A stretch of DNA of 64,000 nt from Oscillatoria princeps RMCB-10 (GCA_019359235.1 JAHHHT010000030.1:44035-108034); one strand, 5' to 3'. Positions 44,729-54,092 are shown, counted from the first letter of the stretch. Program-made: numbers and translations. Notes: generated from the letters alone by a model not told the origin.

Positions 44729-45316
44729 CCGGGTTTCTAGGAGAAACCCGGTTTCTTACTCTCGCAGTGTCCCAGAAACCGGGTTTCTAGGAGAAACCCG
44801 GTTTCTTACTTTTGCAGTAAAATCTCAGAAACCGGGTTTCTACACTCAGAGAAACCCGGTTTCTTACTCTCGCAGTCAAATCTCCGAAACCGGGTTTCTT
44901 TTGGCAAGTCCTGCGAAAAATCCTGCTTTACACTCAGAGAAACCCGGTTTCTTACTCGCGCAGTCAAATCTCAGAAACCGGGTTTCTTTTGGCAAGTCCT
45001 GCGAAAAATCCTGCTTTACACTCAGAGCAACCCGGTTTCTTACTCGCGCAGTCAAATCTCAGAAACCGGGTTTCTTTTGGCAAGTCCTGCGAAAAATCCT
45101 GCTTTACACTCAGAGCAACCCGGTTTCTTACTCGCGCAGTCAAATCTCAGAAACCGGGTTTCTTTTGGCAATTCCTGCGAAAAATCCTGCTTTACACTCA
45201 GAGAAACCCGGTTTCTTACTCTCGCAGTCAAATCTCAGAAACCGGGTTTCTTTTGGCAAGTCCTGCGAAAAATCCTGCTTTACACTCAGAGAAACCCGGT
45301 TTCTTACTCTCTCCCA
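44729..45316. repeat. Tandem array built on the GAAACCCGG palindrome (88-bp units)
   Basis: 44729-44876 holds shorter units of GAAACCGGGTTTCTAGGAGAAACCC type. Then five head-to-tail 88-bp units start at 44877, 44965, 45053, 45141 and 45229. Each contains CAAATCTCAGAAACCGGGTT, TTTGGCAAGTCCTGCGAAAA, TCCTGCTTTACACTCAGAGA and AACCCGGTTTCTTACTCGCG. Units differ by a few bases. The open frames across it are artefacts of 88-bp periodicity. Confidence 0.93.
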
Positions 45317-45788
45317 ATCCAAAATCTAATCCCCCTCTCCCCCGGACAGTTTGGCTCTCGCTGGAAAGTCGCTCCCTCGCACCGGAGGGGTTATAGCACA
45401 AAAAATCGTATTTGTCAAGATAAGTGGGCGGGAAAGCTGGAACTCCCACGGGGGAAATTGCCCAACAAATGCTCCTAGCTCCTAGCTCCTGCTTAGCCGC
45501 TTGGCTACGGAGCCGCTAATTCGCTATCGCGAATGGCTTCGCTAACGCTACGGAGCAGCTGCGCTAACGGCGAAACGCAAGATATAAGACAAATTTAAAC
45601 AGTTCAGTGTGGCAGTTACTTGTATTCCGGCTTACTATTCTTTCAGAATGAGGTTAAGCTAATCCCCAGTTGGCTGGATGCAAATCCGCCCTGGGAGGGA
45701 TGGCAATTAGATGCCAAGCTAACTTAGAATAGCACATCTCAGCATCTGACAGACACATAAATCAGTGCATCAGTGGAGAGGAGTGACC
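45317..45788. other. Spacer with palindromic GCTACGGAGC / TAACGC repeats
   Basis: 45479-45580 is packed with overlapping inverted repeats (CTAGCTCCTAGCTCCT; GGCTACGGAGCCGC; TCGCTATCGCGAATGGC; GCTAACG), a class seen again at 63690-63745. A run from 45600 to 45788 may hold the promoter of the outer-membrane-like gene. Confidence 0.55.
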
Positions 45789-46922
45789 GTGAAACCAACT
45801 TTTATCAAGCGTGCGCCGGCAATCGTCAGTTTGACAGCCTTGAGCGTGGTTTTGGCAGCAATACCCGCTCGCTCGGAAACGACAAGCGCCGCTGTGGCGG
45901 CTCCCACCTCAGCCGCGACCACGGAGATGGCCGCTTCAGAACCGGCAGCCGGGCGGGATGTGGCGGAGGAACAAACTGCGCCAGTGGCGGCTTCCGCAAC
46001 GGAGACGGCTAGCAGTGCCAGCACCACCCCCGGCATGGCCGCCCCGGCACCGGCGAGCTGGTGGAATGCTGCTGTTGAGCAAAAAACTCAGGCGGCAGGG
46101 GGCGGGGCTTTGCAGGCCAGCACCAGCGCTGAACCCCAGACTGCTGCCGGTGAGCCGGTCAGTGCGCCGGCGCTCGACTCAGTGAGCGTTGGGGCGGAGC
46201 AATCGAAATTAGCAGCGAGTGGCTCTCAAGTGCTAGATGGGGAAAGCGCCAGCGTTGAAGCGGACTCCTCCGAGCCGGTGCCTGTGGCTGAGCCAGGGAG
46301 TGGCGTGTGGGAGCGGGTGGCTTCATCGGCGGCGAGCCCCTCGAAGGCGGATCGGGCCCAGCCAGTGACCGGGGTGCCGGTTTCCAGCTCAGCGGCGGAT
46401 TTAACCCCAGTGCCGGCACCGGCGGAAGAAGCTGGAGCGGCACAGCAAACGAACCCCCCCGCCACCGCCCAGTTGTTTGGCAGCAGAAACACACCGCCGG
46501 GAACAAACTTCATCGGTGCCGGCGCTAGCATTGGAGACAACGATGACTTTGCTGACTTTGTTATCCTCAGCAAAATCAGACTGCTGGAATTTCCTTTTGG
46601 AGACGATCGGGTGTGGAGCCTGTCGGGGCGTCCCTCACTGGCCTTTAGTAATGGCCTGATAGACCTGCGCTTGCCGGCAACCATCGAATTCAAGCAGGCG
46701 ACTCTCGACAGTGAGGAACCGGGAGACAGAATAGCTCCCTTTGCTGGGGCGGGAGTTGCGCTGACGCTTAAACAGGAGGACAACAGCCGGTTTGATTTTA
46801 TGCTCACCGGCGGCATCGATTACCTGCTGACGCCGGAGTGGACGCTGACAGGGATGGTGAATTTGCTGTTTCTGAGCGAAATAAACGTAGAAGCGCAAGT
46901 CGGGTTGGGTTATAACTTCTGA
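45789..46922 (+). CDS. Exported Ala/Ser-rich protein with outer-membrane beta-barrel-like end
   Basis: About 377 residues from the GTG at 45789, favoured by GAGAGGAG just upstream. A signal peptide (KRAPAIVSLTALSVVLAAIPARS, in two parts) is followed by a long low-complexity Ala/Ser/Pro/Glu region (to about 235), probably an unstructured linker. The last 140 residues are alternating hydrophobic strands ending in VGLGYNF, with a terminal Phe, the mark of outer-membrane barrels. The barrel is small for a pore. Function is unknown. No partner gene nearby. Confidence 0.78.
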   Translation: MKPTFIKRAPAIVSLTALSVVLAAIPARSETTSAAVAAPTSAATTEMAASEPAAGRDVAEEQTAPVAASATETASSASTTPGMAAPAPASWWNAAVEQKTQAAGGGALQASTSAEPQTAAGEPVSAPALDSVSVGAEQSKLAASGSQVLDGESASVEADSSEPVPVAEPGSGVWERVASSAASPSKADRAQPVTGVPVSSSAADLTPVPAPAEEAGAAQQTNPPATAQLFGSRNTPPGTNFIGAGASIGDNDDFADFVILSKIRLLEFPFGDDRVWSLSGRPSLAFSNGLIDLRLPATIEFKQATLDSEEPGDRIAPFAGAGVALTLKQEDNSRFDFMLTGGIDYLLTPEWTLTGMVNLLFLSEINVEAQVGLGYNF

Positions 46923-47016
46923 GGAAGGAGACAGGGGTTTATCGCGTCTGTGCCAGAAGAGGCGATAGGTCGCGTCCGCACAGCAGGTAACAGTGCGGCG
47001 CGTTCCGCCCTTGCCA

Positions 47017-49842
47017 TTAATTGCTGCGCAGCTGGGCATCGAGAGTCTTGGCGATCCGCTCGCGAGTTTCTTCCAGGTGGGCCCGCGTGTAGGCGTCAAG
47101 GTTTCTGCCCTGTCTTCTCAGCTTCCTGTCAATCGACTTGTGCAATTGGCGCAGCTCCTGCCAAGCCAGGGTGCGGGCGTCTTCAGGCACATCGGAAGTC
47201 CGCAGCACCATTGACATCAAAATACCCAGGTGATCGCGCTGCAGGGAGCGGCGGACGCTGGAAATGGACACCGTCTCGCCATCTCCTTGCAGCACTTCTG
47301 TCCAGATACCGGACTCCAAGGTGTCAAACAGTTCTGGAAGCGTCAGCGCCTGTCCGGGTTCGCTCTTGAGTTCGATATCGCGCAGGCGAGTCAGGCGATA
47401 GCCGTCGAGGATCACTCGCAGCAGCACGCCCTGCACGAAGTAGAGCCGGTCGTGAATCGGATAGTCGAGACTGAGTGCCGGTGCGTTGCCCCAGTCGCTC
47501 CAGCGCTCAGACGCCAGCTTGTTGAGCAGTTGCGGCGAGAAGCGAAAAGCGTCCTGAGAGAAGATATATTTTTGCAGCGCCGCCAGCGCCAGGCGCTGTT
47601 TGTCCACCGGCACCGGCTCAAAGGGCAATCGCCCGTTGGGGTCGCCCGGACGGTCGCGGTGGAAAGACTGCCCGCCGACGTAATTAGTCAGGAGCATGGC
47701 TTGGTTGAAATAGTAACCCAACACCGTGTCAAACATCTGGCGGATTTCGCTGTAAGTTTCGTCGGTAGCTGGCTGGCGCTGTTCCAGGCGCGACCAAATT
47801 TCCCGGGCTAAGTCCATCTGCAGCTGGGAGTAGCGCAGCACGTCGCCGCTCATGTCAAAGGTGTTGGCACCGGGGTCAATATCAGCGCTGTCCTCATCCG
47901 TAGCGTAGGCGAGTTCGGGGTGGGGGGCTCGCTGGGCAATCTCGTGCAAAAGCTGCGACTCGACTTGGGGATTGCCCGCCGGCACCGGCGCGTAGCCGTA
48001 CTCGATCGCCCAGTGGTCATAGGGACCGACCAAAGTGGTGAAATAGTCTCCCTGCGGGACGCCGGGAGGGGCCAGGTTGACGCCGTTGTAGTCCATCACA
48101 GAGCCAACCAGCCCCCGGGTGCGGGTGATTTCGGTGTTCTGCAGCTCTTCCGGCATCAACATGGTGCTGCCGTGGAAGTTGTGCCGCAGCCCGAGAGTGT
48201 GGCCAACTTCATGGGCGATCAGTTCCCGCAAATACTGGCGGACGTATTCTTTGATTTCGGGGCTGTCTGGCTGAGCGTTGCGGAGCAGCGACAGGTTGAG
48301 GGCTCCCATTGCGAAATGCTGGGTGGATTGGAAGCCGTGGCACAGGTCGTAAGCTCCCATCAAGCGCGACAGCAAAGAGCGCACCTGTACCGGCAACCTC
48401 TGCTGTGCCGGCACAAAAGGGTCACTGACGGTTTGTCCGCGCGAGCCGGCGTTTTCTACAGTGGCGCTGCGGGGCGGAAGTGCCCCGGATGGCAAATCGT
48501 AGGGATGGCAGTAGTTTTCTGCGATCCGCCACAGCAAAGATTTTTCGGTGGCGGAGCGAGGTTCGACGAAGGTGCGAAACCCCTGCTTGATGGAGCGCAC
48601 GACGCCGCCATCGACAATAATATCGGCGTCCAAGATTTGCCCCGTCAGCGGGTTGACGCGAGATGGGCCAATGGCAGCAAACCAGCTTTCAAAGGAATTA
48701 GACCAGCGGATGGTGTTGTAGCGCACGTCAGCGGAGTCCCAGGTGGCGCTGTCCGGCATCTGCCGCACTTCAATGGCATTGAGGAATCCGGCTCTCTCGA
48801 AGGCTTTGTTCCACATCAGGACGCCTTCTTTGATGGTGTCGCGGTACTCCACCGGCACGGTGTTTTCAATCCAGAAGACTATCGGCTGTTTCGGAGGGGA
48901 CAGCGGAGCGCTGGGGTCTTGCTTTTCCAGATGCCAGCGGTTGATGTAGCGCACAAACGGATCTTTTCTGCTGTCGGAGGAGAAGTCTTTGTAGGCGGTG
49001 AGGAAGTAGCCCACGCGCTCGTCGGCTTTGCGCGGGCGGTAGCCGTTATTTTCCGGGAGTTGGGAGAGGCTGTAGCGCACCGAGATGGTAAAGGCGCGGC
49101 TGTCAGGCAGGCTGGGTATGTATGCCGGTGTGTCCCCGCCTCCGGAAAAACCGTAAACGGACTCGAGCTCTATGTTTAAGGGGAAGGCTTTGGCCGCACC
49201 CATATAGGACTTGTCCTTATCCAGCTGGTAGGGGGCACCCAACATCCACGGCAGCATCTGCGTCAGTCCGGGCACGTCGCTGAGCAGCAACTCGCTGAAG
49301 TCGATGAGCAGGGTTTTCCGCTGGGAGTGAATGCTTTTAATTTTCAGGGAGTAGAGAACTGAGTCGCTAAACGAAGATTCAAGGGAACGGGCTTGCGGGT
49401 CGTCCGGTTGGGTGCGGAAATTGACGTTGCGCACGACAAAGTGCACGTTTTGATTGACGCGGCGGAAGTAAAAGAGGAATTCCCCTAGGGGAAATCCCCT
49501 GTAAAGAATGCCCTCGCCAATGCCGGATTCCATCGTAATGACGCCCAGGTAGTTTTTGTTGAGCTGTTCCGGCTTGATTTCCAGGTAGATTTTGCCCGTT
49601 TCTTTCTTGCGGTAGAGGGTGAACAGTCCCTCGATCTTTTCAGCGTCTTTGACGGCGGTGTCAAACGGCGTCAGGTCTGAGTTGCTTTCGTCTTCGACAC
49701 TCTTGTCAGAGGACGGGAGTTCGGGCTGTTGGGTGAGGGTTGCCGGTACCGGCGACCGAGCTGGCGGTTCCTGGGCCCTTATTGGCCCGATTCCTGAAAC
49801 CAGGCCGTGCAGGAGAACTGCACAGAACGCTAATCTTTTCAT
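47017..49842 (-). CDS. Large exported metzincin-type zinc metalloprotease
   Basis: 941 residues. Signal peptide MKRLAFCAVLLHGLVSGIG. The zinc-binding motif is HEVGHTLGLRH (His544, Glu545, His548, His554), followed by the VMDY turn in RGLVGSVMDYNG, placing the Met-turn as in metzincins. The overall pattern is the DUF5117/DUF4953/DUF5118 family (FLYFRRVNQNVHFVVRNV; YEYGYAPV type). Exported proteases of unknown substrate. The open frame on the opposite strand (47920-49179) is a shadow. The gene is isolated; the 1.3 kb after its start has no gene. Confidence 0.92.
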   Translation of the reverse strand: MKRLAFCAVLLHGLVSGIGPIRAQEPPARSPVPATLTQQPELPSSDKSVEDESNSDLTPFDTAVKDAEKIEGLFTLYRKKETGKIYLEIKPEQLNKNYLGVITMESGIGEGILYRGFPLGEFLFYFRRVNQNVHFVVRNVNFRTQPDDPQARSLESSFSDSVLYSLKIKSIHSQRKTLLIDFSELLLSDVPGLTQMLPWMLGAPYQLDKDKSYMGAAKAFPLNIELESVYGFSGGGDTPAYIPSLPDSRAFTISVRYSLSQLPENNGYRPRKADERVGYFLTAYKDFSSDSRKDPFVRYINRWHLEKQDPSAPLSPPKQPIVFWIENTVPVEYRDTIKEGVLMWNKAFERAGFLNAIEVRQMPDSATWDSADVRYNTIRWSNSFESWFAAIGPSRVNPLTGQILDADIIVDGGVVRSIKQGFRTFVEPRSATEKSLLWRIAENYCHPYDLPSGALPPRSATVENAGSRGQTVSDPFVPAQQRLPVQVRSLLSRLMGAYDLCHGFQSTQHFAMGALNLSLLRNAQPDSPEIKEYVRQYLRELIAHEVGHTLGLRHNFHGSTMLMPEELQNTEITRTRGLVGSVMDYNGVNLAPPGVPQGDYFTTLVGPYDHWAIEYGYAPVPAGNPQVESQLLHEIAQRAPHPELAYATDEDSADIDPGANTFDMSGDVLRYSQLQMDLAREIWSRLEQRQPATDETYSEIRQMFDTVLGYYFNQAMLLTNYVGGQSFHRDRPGDPNGRLPFEPVPVDKQRLALAALQKYIFSQDAFRFSPQLLNKLASERWSDWGNAPALSLDYPIHDRLYFVQGVLLRVILDGYRLTRLRDIELKSEPGQALTLPELFDTLESGIWTEVLQGDGETVSISSVRRSLQRDHLGILMSMVLRTSDVPEDARTLAWQELRQLHKSIDRKLRRQGRNLDAYTRAHLEETRERIAKTLDAQLRSN

Positions 49843-50643
49843 AAATATCTCTCTTCTAGAAACCCAGGACTTTTAGGTCTGGGAGGATTTTTTTTTTATT
49901 TTGCACTTTTGGGTGCCGTCTGCGATAAAATTCGGAAAACAAAATGGTCAAGAGAGGATGACCCCTGACCTCGCAGGTTGAAATTCTCCAACAGAGTCTC
50001 GCAGGCTCGCGGGGTGCGTTCCCTCTTGGGTAACGCACCCTACTAAAGGTTGAATAGTGGGCGCTGGGCGAGTGAATCAACATAGAGCGAAAGTGAAAGA
50101 ATGCTCAGAGCCTTTTTTAGGCGAGAGACTGGAGGCAAGTGTCACTGTCCGGCTTGCTTAAACCCTGCGGGGGAGCAAGGTCTAGCAGGTTTACCTGCCT
50201 TTGGAAAAATCCTACTGCCTTTCAGGCGCGGCAGTGTCAAGTTATCCACTTTTGATAAGCGTTCTCGGTTTAGCTGTTGGGTGCGCTTCAATGTAAAAAT
50301 ACTATTTTCTGGGGTGGTCATCCGGTCTGTGGGGGGCGGGATCGCTCTCCACAAGCTGGCAGCCCGCCAGCTTTTGTGAGGCTGCGGCTTTCCGGGTTTG
50401 AGGCTTTCAGCAGATGTCTGGCTTTTCTGTGGTGCACCTGTTCCCAGTCCGCCGCCCTTTTGGGAAATGCTCCCTGGTTGCGCCCTATATTACCATTGTG
50501 GCAGGGAAATGTGGGAATGAGCGCCAATCTTTACAGTATGATATATGGCAGTGCGGGTTTTTCGGGCTGTCACTAGGGATTAAAGCCCAGTCCTGACGCC
50601 GCAGCACCAACGGTTGCGCCGGTTGCCAGCCAGGAAGCTGACG

Positions 50644-50764
50644 GGCGCTAGGTCTTAGGTGTCAGGTGTCAGGTGTCAGGTGCCAGGTGTTAGGTGGGGC
50701 AAACCTGAAGTCTGAAATCTCTTCCCCTAACCCCTACCCCCTAACCCCTAACCCCTAACCCCTG
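50644..50764. repeat. Tandem GGTGTCA heptamers and CCCTAA-like repeats
   Basis: At 50644-50690 the 7-bp unit GGTGTCA (with variants) is repeated about six times; at 50723-50764 CCCCTAACC units are repeated about five times. Both are simple-sequence arrays that differ from the hairpin families elsewhere. Confidence 0.85.
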
Positions 50765-50836
50765 GCCCACACTCTTGCGTGGCATTGCCGGCTTTTACAC
50801 TTGAAGAGCGATTTCATATTATCTTAATACAAAAGC

Positions 50837-50849
50837 TGCCAACCTGGCA
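50837..50849. promoter_or_regulatory. Candidate operator TGCCA-N3-TGGCA, site 1
   Basis: Perfect 5-bp arms around ACC, preceded by ACAAAAGC. 310 bp before the precursor gene. Same arms as at 51036, 57727 and 62050. Confidence 0.55.
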
Positions 50850-51035
50850 CCAGTCATCTGGTTTTCTTATCTATCTTTTTATCAAATGGCCTAAATATTG
50901 GCGGGAAGATAAAAATCCTTTTGAATGGGAGCTGCGAGGATTGTATGAAAGCAAATCTGGGTTTTGCTAAGCGATTGCTATGCTCAAGGGAGTGCATATC
51001 ATTTCAATGCAGGCAATATCAGTTTAGCAAAAATC

Positions 51036-51048
51036 TGCCAAAATGGCA
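51036..51048. promoter_or_regulatory. Candidate operator TGCCA-N3-TGGCA, site 2
   Basis: Perfect arms around AAA, preceded by CAAAAATC; 98 bp before the precursor ATG. A 19-base string (AAAAATCTGCCAAAATGGC) is identical to the site before the PEP-CTERM gene at 62050. Confidence 0.65.
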
Positions 51049-51146
51049 GCCCGCTGGCAGTTTAGTTAGCTAATGTAGTGGTAAGTCCCAAAAGGGATGG
51101 TGAACCCTAAATTTAGCCAGGTTAAAAGCCTGGAAGGAGAGCCAAA

Positions 51147-51494
51147 ATGGCTGCCATGACAATTTCCGATCTGCGCCCAGCAGGTCACGCTCTGCTCAGT
51201 GATTCTGAAGGTTTTATCAGCGATTTGTCTGATGAAGAACTGGGAATACGAGGTGCTTTCTCCAGTTATAATTTATCTAATACAGCTTCACTGCTGTCCT
51301 CTCCCGCTCCTGCTTCCTCTCCCGCTCCTGCTTCCTCTCCCGCTCCGTATTCCGATTCCGCTTCCCATTCCGGTTATCCGGCTTCCTCTCCGGCTCCGTA
51401 TTCCAATTCCGCTTCCCATTCCGGTTATTCGGCTTCCGCGTCTTATGGTTCGCACTATCCGATGCCTCAATCTCACAATTCGTCCTTCGTTTAG
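51147..51494 (+). CDS. Candidate RiPP precursor peptide, Ser/Pro/Ala-rich, no cysteine
   Basis: 115 residues; ATG 6 bp after AAGGAGA. Residues 4-37 look like a peptide leader: ISDLRPAGHALLSDSEGF, then SDLSDEELGIRGA, close to the LSxxELxxIxGG/GA pattern cut by C39 peptidases (one residue short). The rest is a low-complexity core: SSPAPASSPAPASSPAPY, then two copies of SASHSGY, a Tyr/His-rich end and no Cys at all. Next to it are an APH-like kinase and HopA1-like lyase, which together dehydrate Ser/Thr in class V lanthipeptides and thioviridamides. Without Cys, no lanthionine can form, so the product would carry free dehydroalanines. Chemistry is inferred. Confidence 0.72.
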   Translation: MAAMTISDLRPAGHALLSDSEGFISDLSDEELGIRGAFSSYNLSNTASLLSSPAPASSPAPASSPAPYSDSASHSGYPASSPAPYSNSASHSGYSASASYGSHYPMPQSHNSSFV

Positions 51495-51648
51495 AGAGCG
51501 CATGAGTTATTTGTGAACAGCGCAGCCCCTGGCGCATTTGCTAGCGGTTTTATAGAGACAAAAAGCGAAAGCACTTGGGGCTTTTTGGGGCGATATGGAG
51601 ATTATTTGTAACGCGCCACTTAAAAAGGCTATTTAAAAATTAGCGGCG
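51495..51648. other. Spacer between precursor and modification genes
   Basis: AGCGAAAGC and GGGGCTTTTT (about 51566-51590) could form a weak hairpin with a T-run, which would let the precursor be made in excess over the enzymes. No gene. Confidence 0.4.
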
Positions 51649-52815
51649 ATGAAAGATAAATTTTTGTTAAGCGATACAAACGTTTTCCAGTACCTATTTG
51701 AGCATGGACTCTGCCCGCAAGCGGAGCGAGAGACGAGTAAAGTTGAGCTGAAGAGGGCGAAAAACTTTAATTTGTTGGTTTCTTTAGAGGATGGCCGAAA
51801 ACTCCTCGTTAAGCAGGAACGGTACAATCCGGAAGGGAGAACAGCGGGCGAGTTTTTGAACGAATGGAGAGTTCAGGAGTTTTTACAGCGATTTCCAGAA
51901 CTCAGCCACATTCGCTCCTGGCTTCCGGAGGTACTCCATTTTGAGGCGGAGCATTCAATTATTGTTTGCGCCTACTTGGAAAAATATCGGGATATCTTAG
52001 ATTTATACTACAGGGAGAAGGTATTCCCAACAGATATTGCCTCGGCAATCGGAACTGTACTGGCAAAAGTCCATCGCGCCACTTTCAACCGGCGGGAATA
52101 TCGGGATTTCTTCTGGACAGAGCCAGAGCGTGCGCCCACCGGCACTGTTCCGAGATTGATTCGGAGTCTGGAACGGATTAAACCGGAAATTTTTGGTCAA
52201 GTTCCTTCAGATGGGCTGAAGTTCTTTGCTCTCTATCAGCGCTACGAAAGCTTGCAGCGAGCTACGACAGAACTAAGGACTGCTTTTGCGCCTAGCTGTC
52301 TGACGCACAATGATTTGAAGCTGAACAATATCCTTTTCCGCACTGAAGGGGAGGAATCCAATGACAGCACTGTCCGCCTGATTGACTGGGAGCGCTCTAA
52401 CTGGGGAGATCCCGGCTTCGATTTGGGAATGCTAATTGCCAGCTACCTGCAAATATGGCTGGATAGCTTGGTGATTAGCAAGGCGCTGAGTGTGGACGAA
52501 TCTTTGCGCTTAGCCGAGACGCCGCTGGAAAATATCCAGCCTTCGATTGCGGCTCTGGCTGAAGCTTATTTTGCTGAATTCCCGGAAATTTTAGAACAAA
52601 GGCCCGATTTTTTGTGGCGAGTGGTGCAATTTGCTGGCTTGGCTTTGATTCAACAAATTCAGGCGACGATTCAGCACCAAAAAACCTTTGGAAATAGGGG
52701 CATTTGCCTGCTGCAAGTGGCCAAGACGCTGCTGTGCCGGCCCGACGAATCGATTCCCAGTGTTTTTGGCAGGGAAGCAGCTGAACTAACTAGGCTGGAG
52801 GCTTCGGCTGCTTGA
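51649..52815 (+). CDS. APH-like kinase, class V lanthipeptide (LanK/LxmK, TvaC) type
   Basis: 388 residues of the aminoglycoside phosphotransferase-like fold. Lys in KLLVKQE is the ATP lysine, the catalytic loop is THNDLKLNN with His220 and Asp222, and the metal-binding Asp246 lies in LIDWERSNWGD. A drug kinase is unlikely: the gene sits 154 bp after a RiPP-like precursor and 25 bp before a HopA1-like gene, exactly the pair used to phosphorylate and eliminate Ser/Thr (LxmK with LxmY in lexapeptide; TvaC with TvaD in thioviridamide). The role is inferred from fold and context. Confidence 0.82.
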   Translation: MKDKFLLSDTNVFQYLFEHGLCPQAERETSKVELKRAKNFNLLVSLEDGRKLLVKQERYNPEGRTAGEFLNEWRVQEFLQRFPELSHIRSWLPEVLHFEAEHSIIVCAYLEKYRDILDLYYREKVFPTDIASAIGTVLAKVHRATFNRREYRDFFWTEPERAPTGTVPRLIRSLERIKPEIFGQVPSDGLKFFALYQRYESLQRATTELRTAFAPSCLTHNDLKLNNILFRTEGEESNDSTVRLIDWERSNWGDPGFDLGMLIASYLQIWLDSLVISKALSVDESLRLAETPLENIQPSIAALAEAYFAEFPEILEQRPDFLWRVVQFAGLALIQQIQATIQHQKTFGNRGICLLQVAKTLLCRPDESIPSVFGREAAELTRLEASAA

Positions 52816-52840
52816 GATATTTAATCCCAAATAAACCGTC

Positions 52841-53947
52841 ATGCAACTCCTGGATATTCCTCAAATTCAACTGCTAGATGCTGTCCCGCAGCGACTGCTG
52901 GAGACTCTGCAAGAAATAGTCACCAAGGTTCAGATTGAGTCTAACTTTCGGATTAGCCATGCAGATTTCAAAAGCGGGGAACTGTCAGATGAAGTGGTAG
53001 CCCGCTTTCAGGAATTGCCCGAGGAAATACAGCTGAGATATCTCAGCCAGCAGCTGCGGGGTTTTCTTTACGGCATGTATTACAATGGCTCCCTGCGATC
53101 GCGTTTCGCCGCAGAGGTGCCGGAGCCGGTGCAGCGCCCGGATCTGGAGAATAACTCCTTTTTAGGAGTTGACTTGGCGTTTTACGAGCGAGTGCACGAA
53201 AGCAATAGCGGAACCGGCTACTTTGACCCGGGCTGGCGGGCGATCGCGGAGGAGAGTGATGGCAGCCTAGCGGTGACTAAGAACGGTTTGACTTTGCACG
53301 TTGAGCGGGATCGCCACCTGCACCCACCGTCAGCTGGTGTTGGTCAGCAAGTGGCGGTGCGGATGCCCCGGAATTTGGTGCAAAACGGGTTTTATATGGC
53401 AGTTGGCAATGCCGGTTTGCAACGTCACAGCCATCGAGAGGGCGAGCCCCAGATTGTGCGCATCTATTTCCATTTCAGCCCCGAAGGTGCGCTCGCAGTG
53501 ATGGGCAGCCTGACACAGCAGCTGAACGACCTGTTTATTCCCTTCAGTTTCAAGGTGCTGTACAACCCTACTGACTACAAGCGTTATGACTCCGGAGTTC
53601 TCTACTTTGACAAGAGCAACTGTGAAGAAGTTGGGCAAGTAGTGCGCTCCGTTTATGCTGAAACAAAAGCACATTTTCGCTCGGAAGTACCTCTTTTCAC
53701 CAAGTGGCTAGCACCGGGACTGGCACTCGCAGAAGAACCGGACTACAAATTTGCCAGTCGGGAAAGTTTCGGTCTGAACCGGTGCCAGATTGTTGCCAAT
53801 GGCTTGCTGGAAGCTTGGCACTCTGGGGATGACTCCCCTGAGGGGCGGATGAATGCTGTTCTCCGGCAATTCTCCCGCTTTGGGATTGAATTGCAGCGCT
53901 CCTACCTGAATGCTAGATCCTCGGATATTTATACCAATTTAATTTAA
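52841..53947 (+). CDS. HopA1-family phosphothreonine/phosphoserine lyase-like protein
   Basis: 368 residues. The second half carries the HopA1-family pattern: VRIYFHFSPEGALAVM, then PFSFKVLYNPTDYKRYDSGV, in two parts, LFTKWLAPGLALAEEP and SFGLNRCQIVANGLL. In class V lanthipeptide and thioviridamide pathways this family eliminates phosphate from phospho-Ser/Thr to make dehydroalanine or dehydrobutyrine. The kinase gene ends 25 bp upstream, so they form an operon. The third class V component, a LanX-like cyclase, is not found, consistent with a precursor that lacks Cys. A terminator-like CCCCCTTTTAAAGGGGG follows. Confidence 0.83.
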   Translation: MQLLDIPQIQLLDAVPQRLLETLQEIVTKVQIESNFRISHADFKSGELSDEVVARFQELPEEIQLRYLSQQLRGFLYGMYYNGSLRSRFAAEVPEPVQRPDLENNSFLGVDLAFYERVHESNSGTGYFDPGWRAIAEESDGSLAVTKNGLTLHVERDRHLHPPSAGVGQQVAVRMPRNLVQNGFYMAVGNAGLQRHSHREGEPQIVRIYFHFSPEGALAVMGSLTQQLNDLFIPFSFKVLYNPTDYKRYDSGVLYFDKSNCEEVGQVVRSVYAETKAHFRSEVPLFTKWLAPGLALAEEPDYKFASRESFGLNRCQIVANGLLEAWHSGDDSPEGRMNAVLRQFSRFGIELQRSYLNARSSDIYTNLI

Positions 53948-53978
53948 TCGTGAACCAGATAGTTTAGCTTTCCTATTA

Positions 53979-53995
53979 CCCCCTTTTAAAGGGGG
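53979..53995. terminator. Hairpin between convergent operons
   Basis: CCCCCTTT and AAAGGGGG face each other with almost no loop, followed by a G-rich then TATCT stretch. It lies between the lyase gene and the PpiC gene, which converge. Confidence 0.5.
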
Positions 53996-54092
53996 GGGAG
54001 GGGGTATCTAAGCCTATCTTTTTTGTAAGGCAGCAAATTGAGTTTATATAAGATATTTTAGGATACTTACAATAAGATAGAGGGATGAGTTT

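Larger units (their letters stand above)
49843..51146. other. Long regulatory and repeat-rich spacer
   Basis: No convincing gene. It includes an 18-base inverted element GCGTTCCCTCTTGGGTAACGC (50015-50036), tandem GGTGTCA and CCCTAA arrays (50644-50764), and two TGCCA-N3-TGGCA sites (50837, 51036). The small open frame at 50779-50970 overlaps the first site and has no ribosome site, so I do not call it. The last 80 bp form the leader of the precursor gene. Confidence 0.5.

Noticed and set aside
44901..45478. Overlapping open frames of 133-142 codons rich in KPGF/RNPVS
   Set aside because: They are produced by the 88-bp tandem repeat, lack ribosome sites and repeat the same peptide.
47920..49179. 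A 419-codon frame on the plus strand
   Set aside because: Shadow of the metzincin gene on the opposite strand, which has signal peptide and zinc motif.
50779..50970. 63-codon frame MALPAFTLEERFH
   Set aside because: No ribosome site, no similarity recognised, and it overlaps a candidate operator.
51649..52815. Antibiotic (aminoglycoside) kinase
   Set aside because: The fold matches, but the operon with a HopA1-like lyase and precursor fits peptide modification better.
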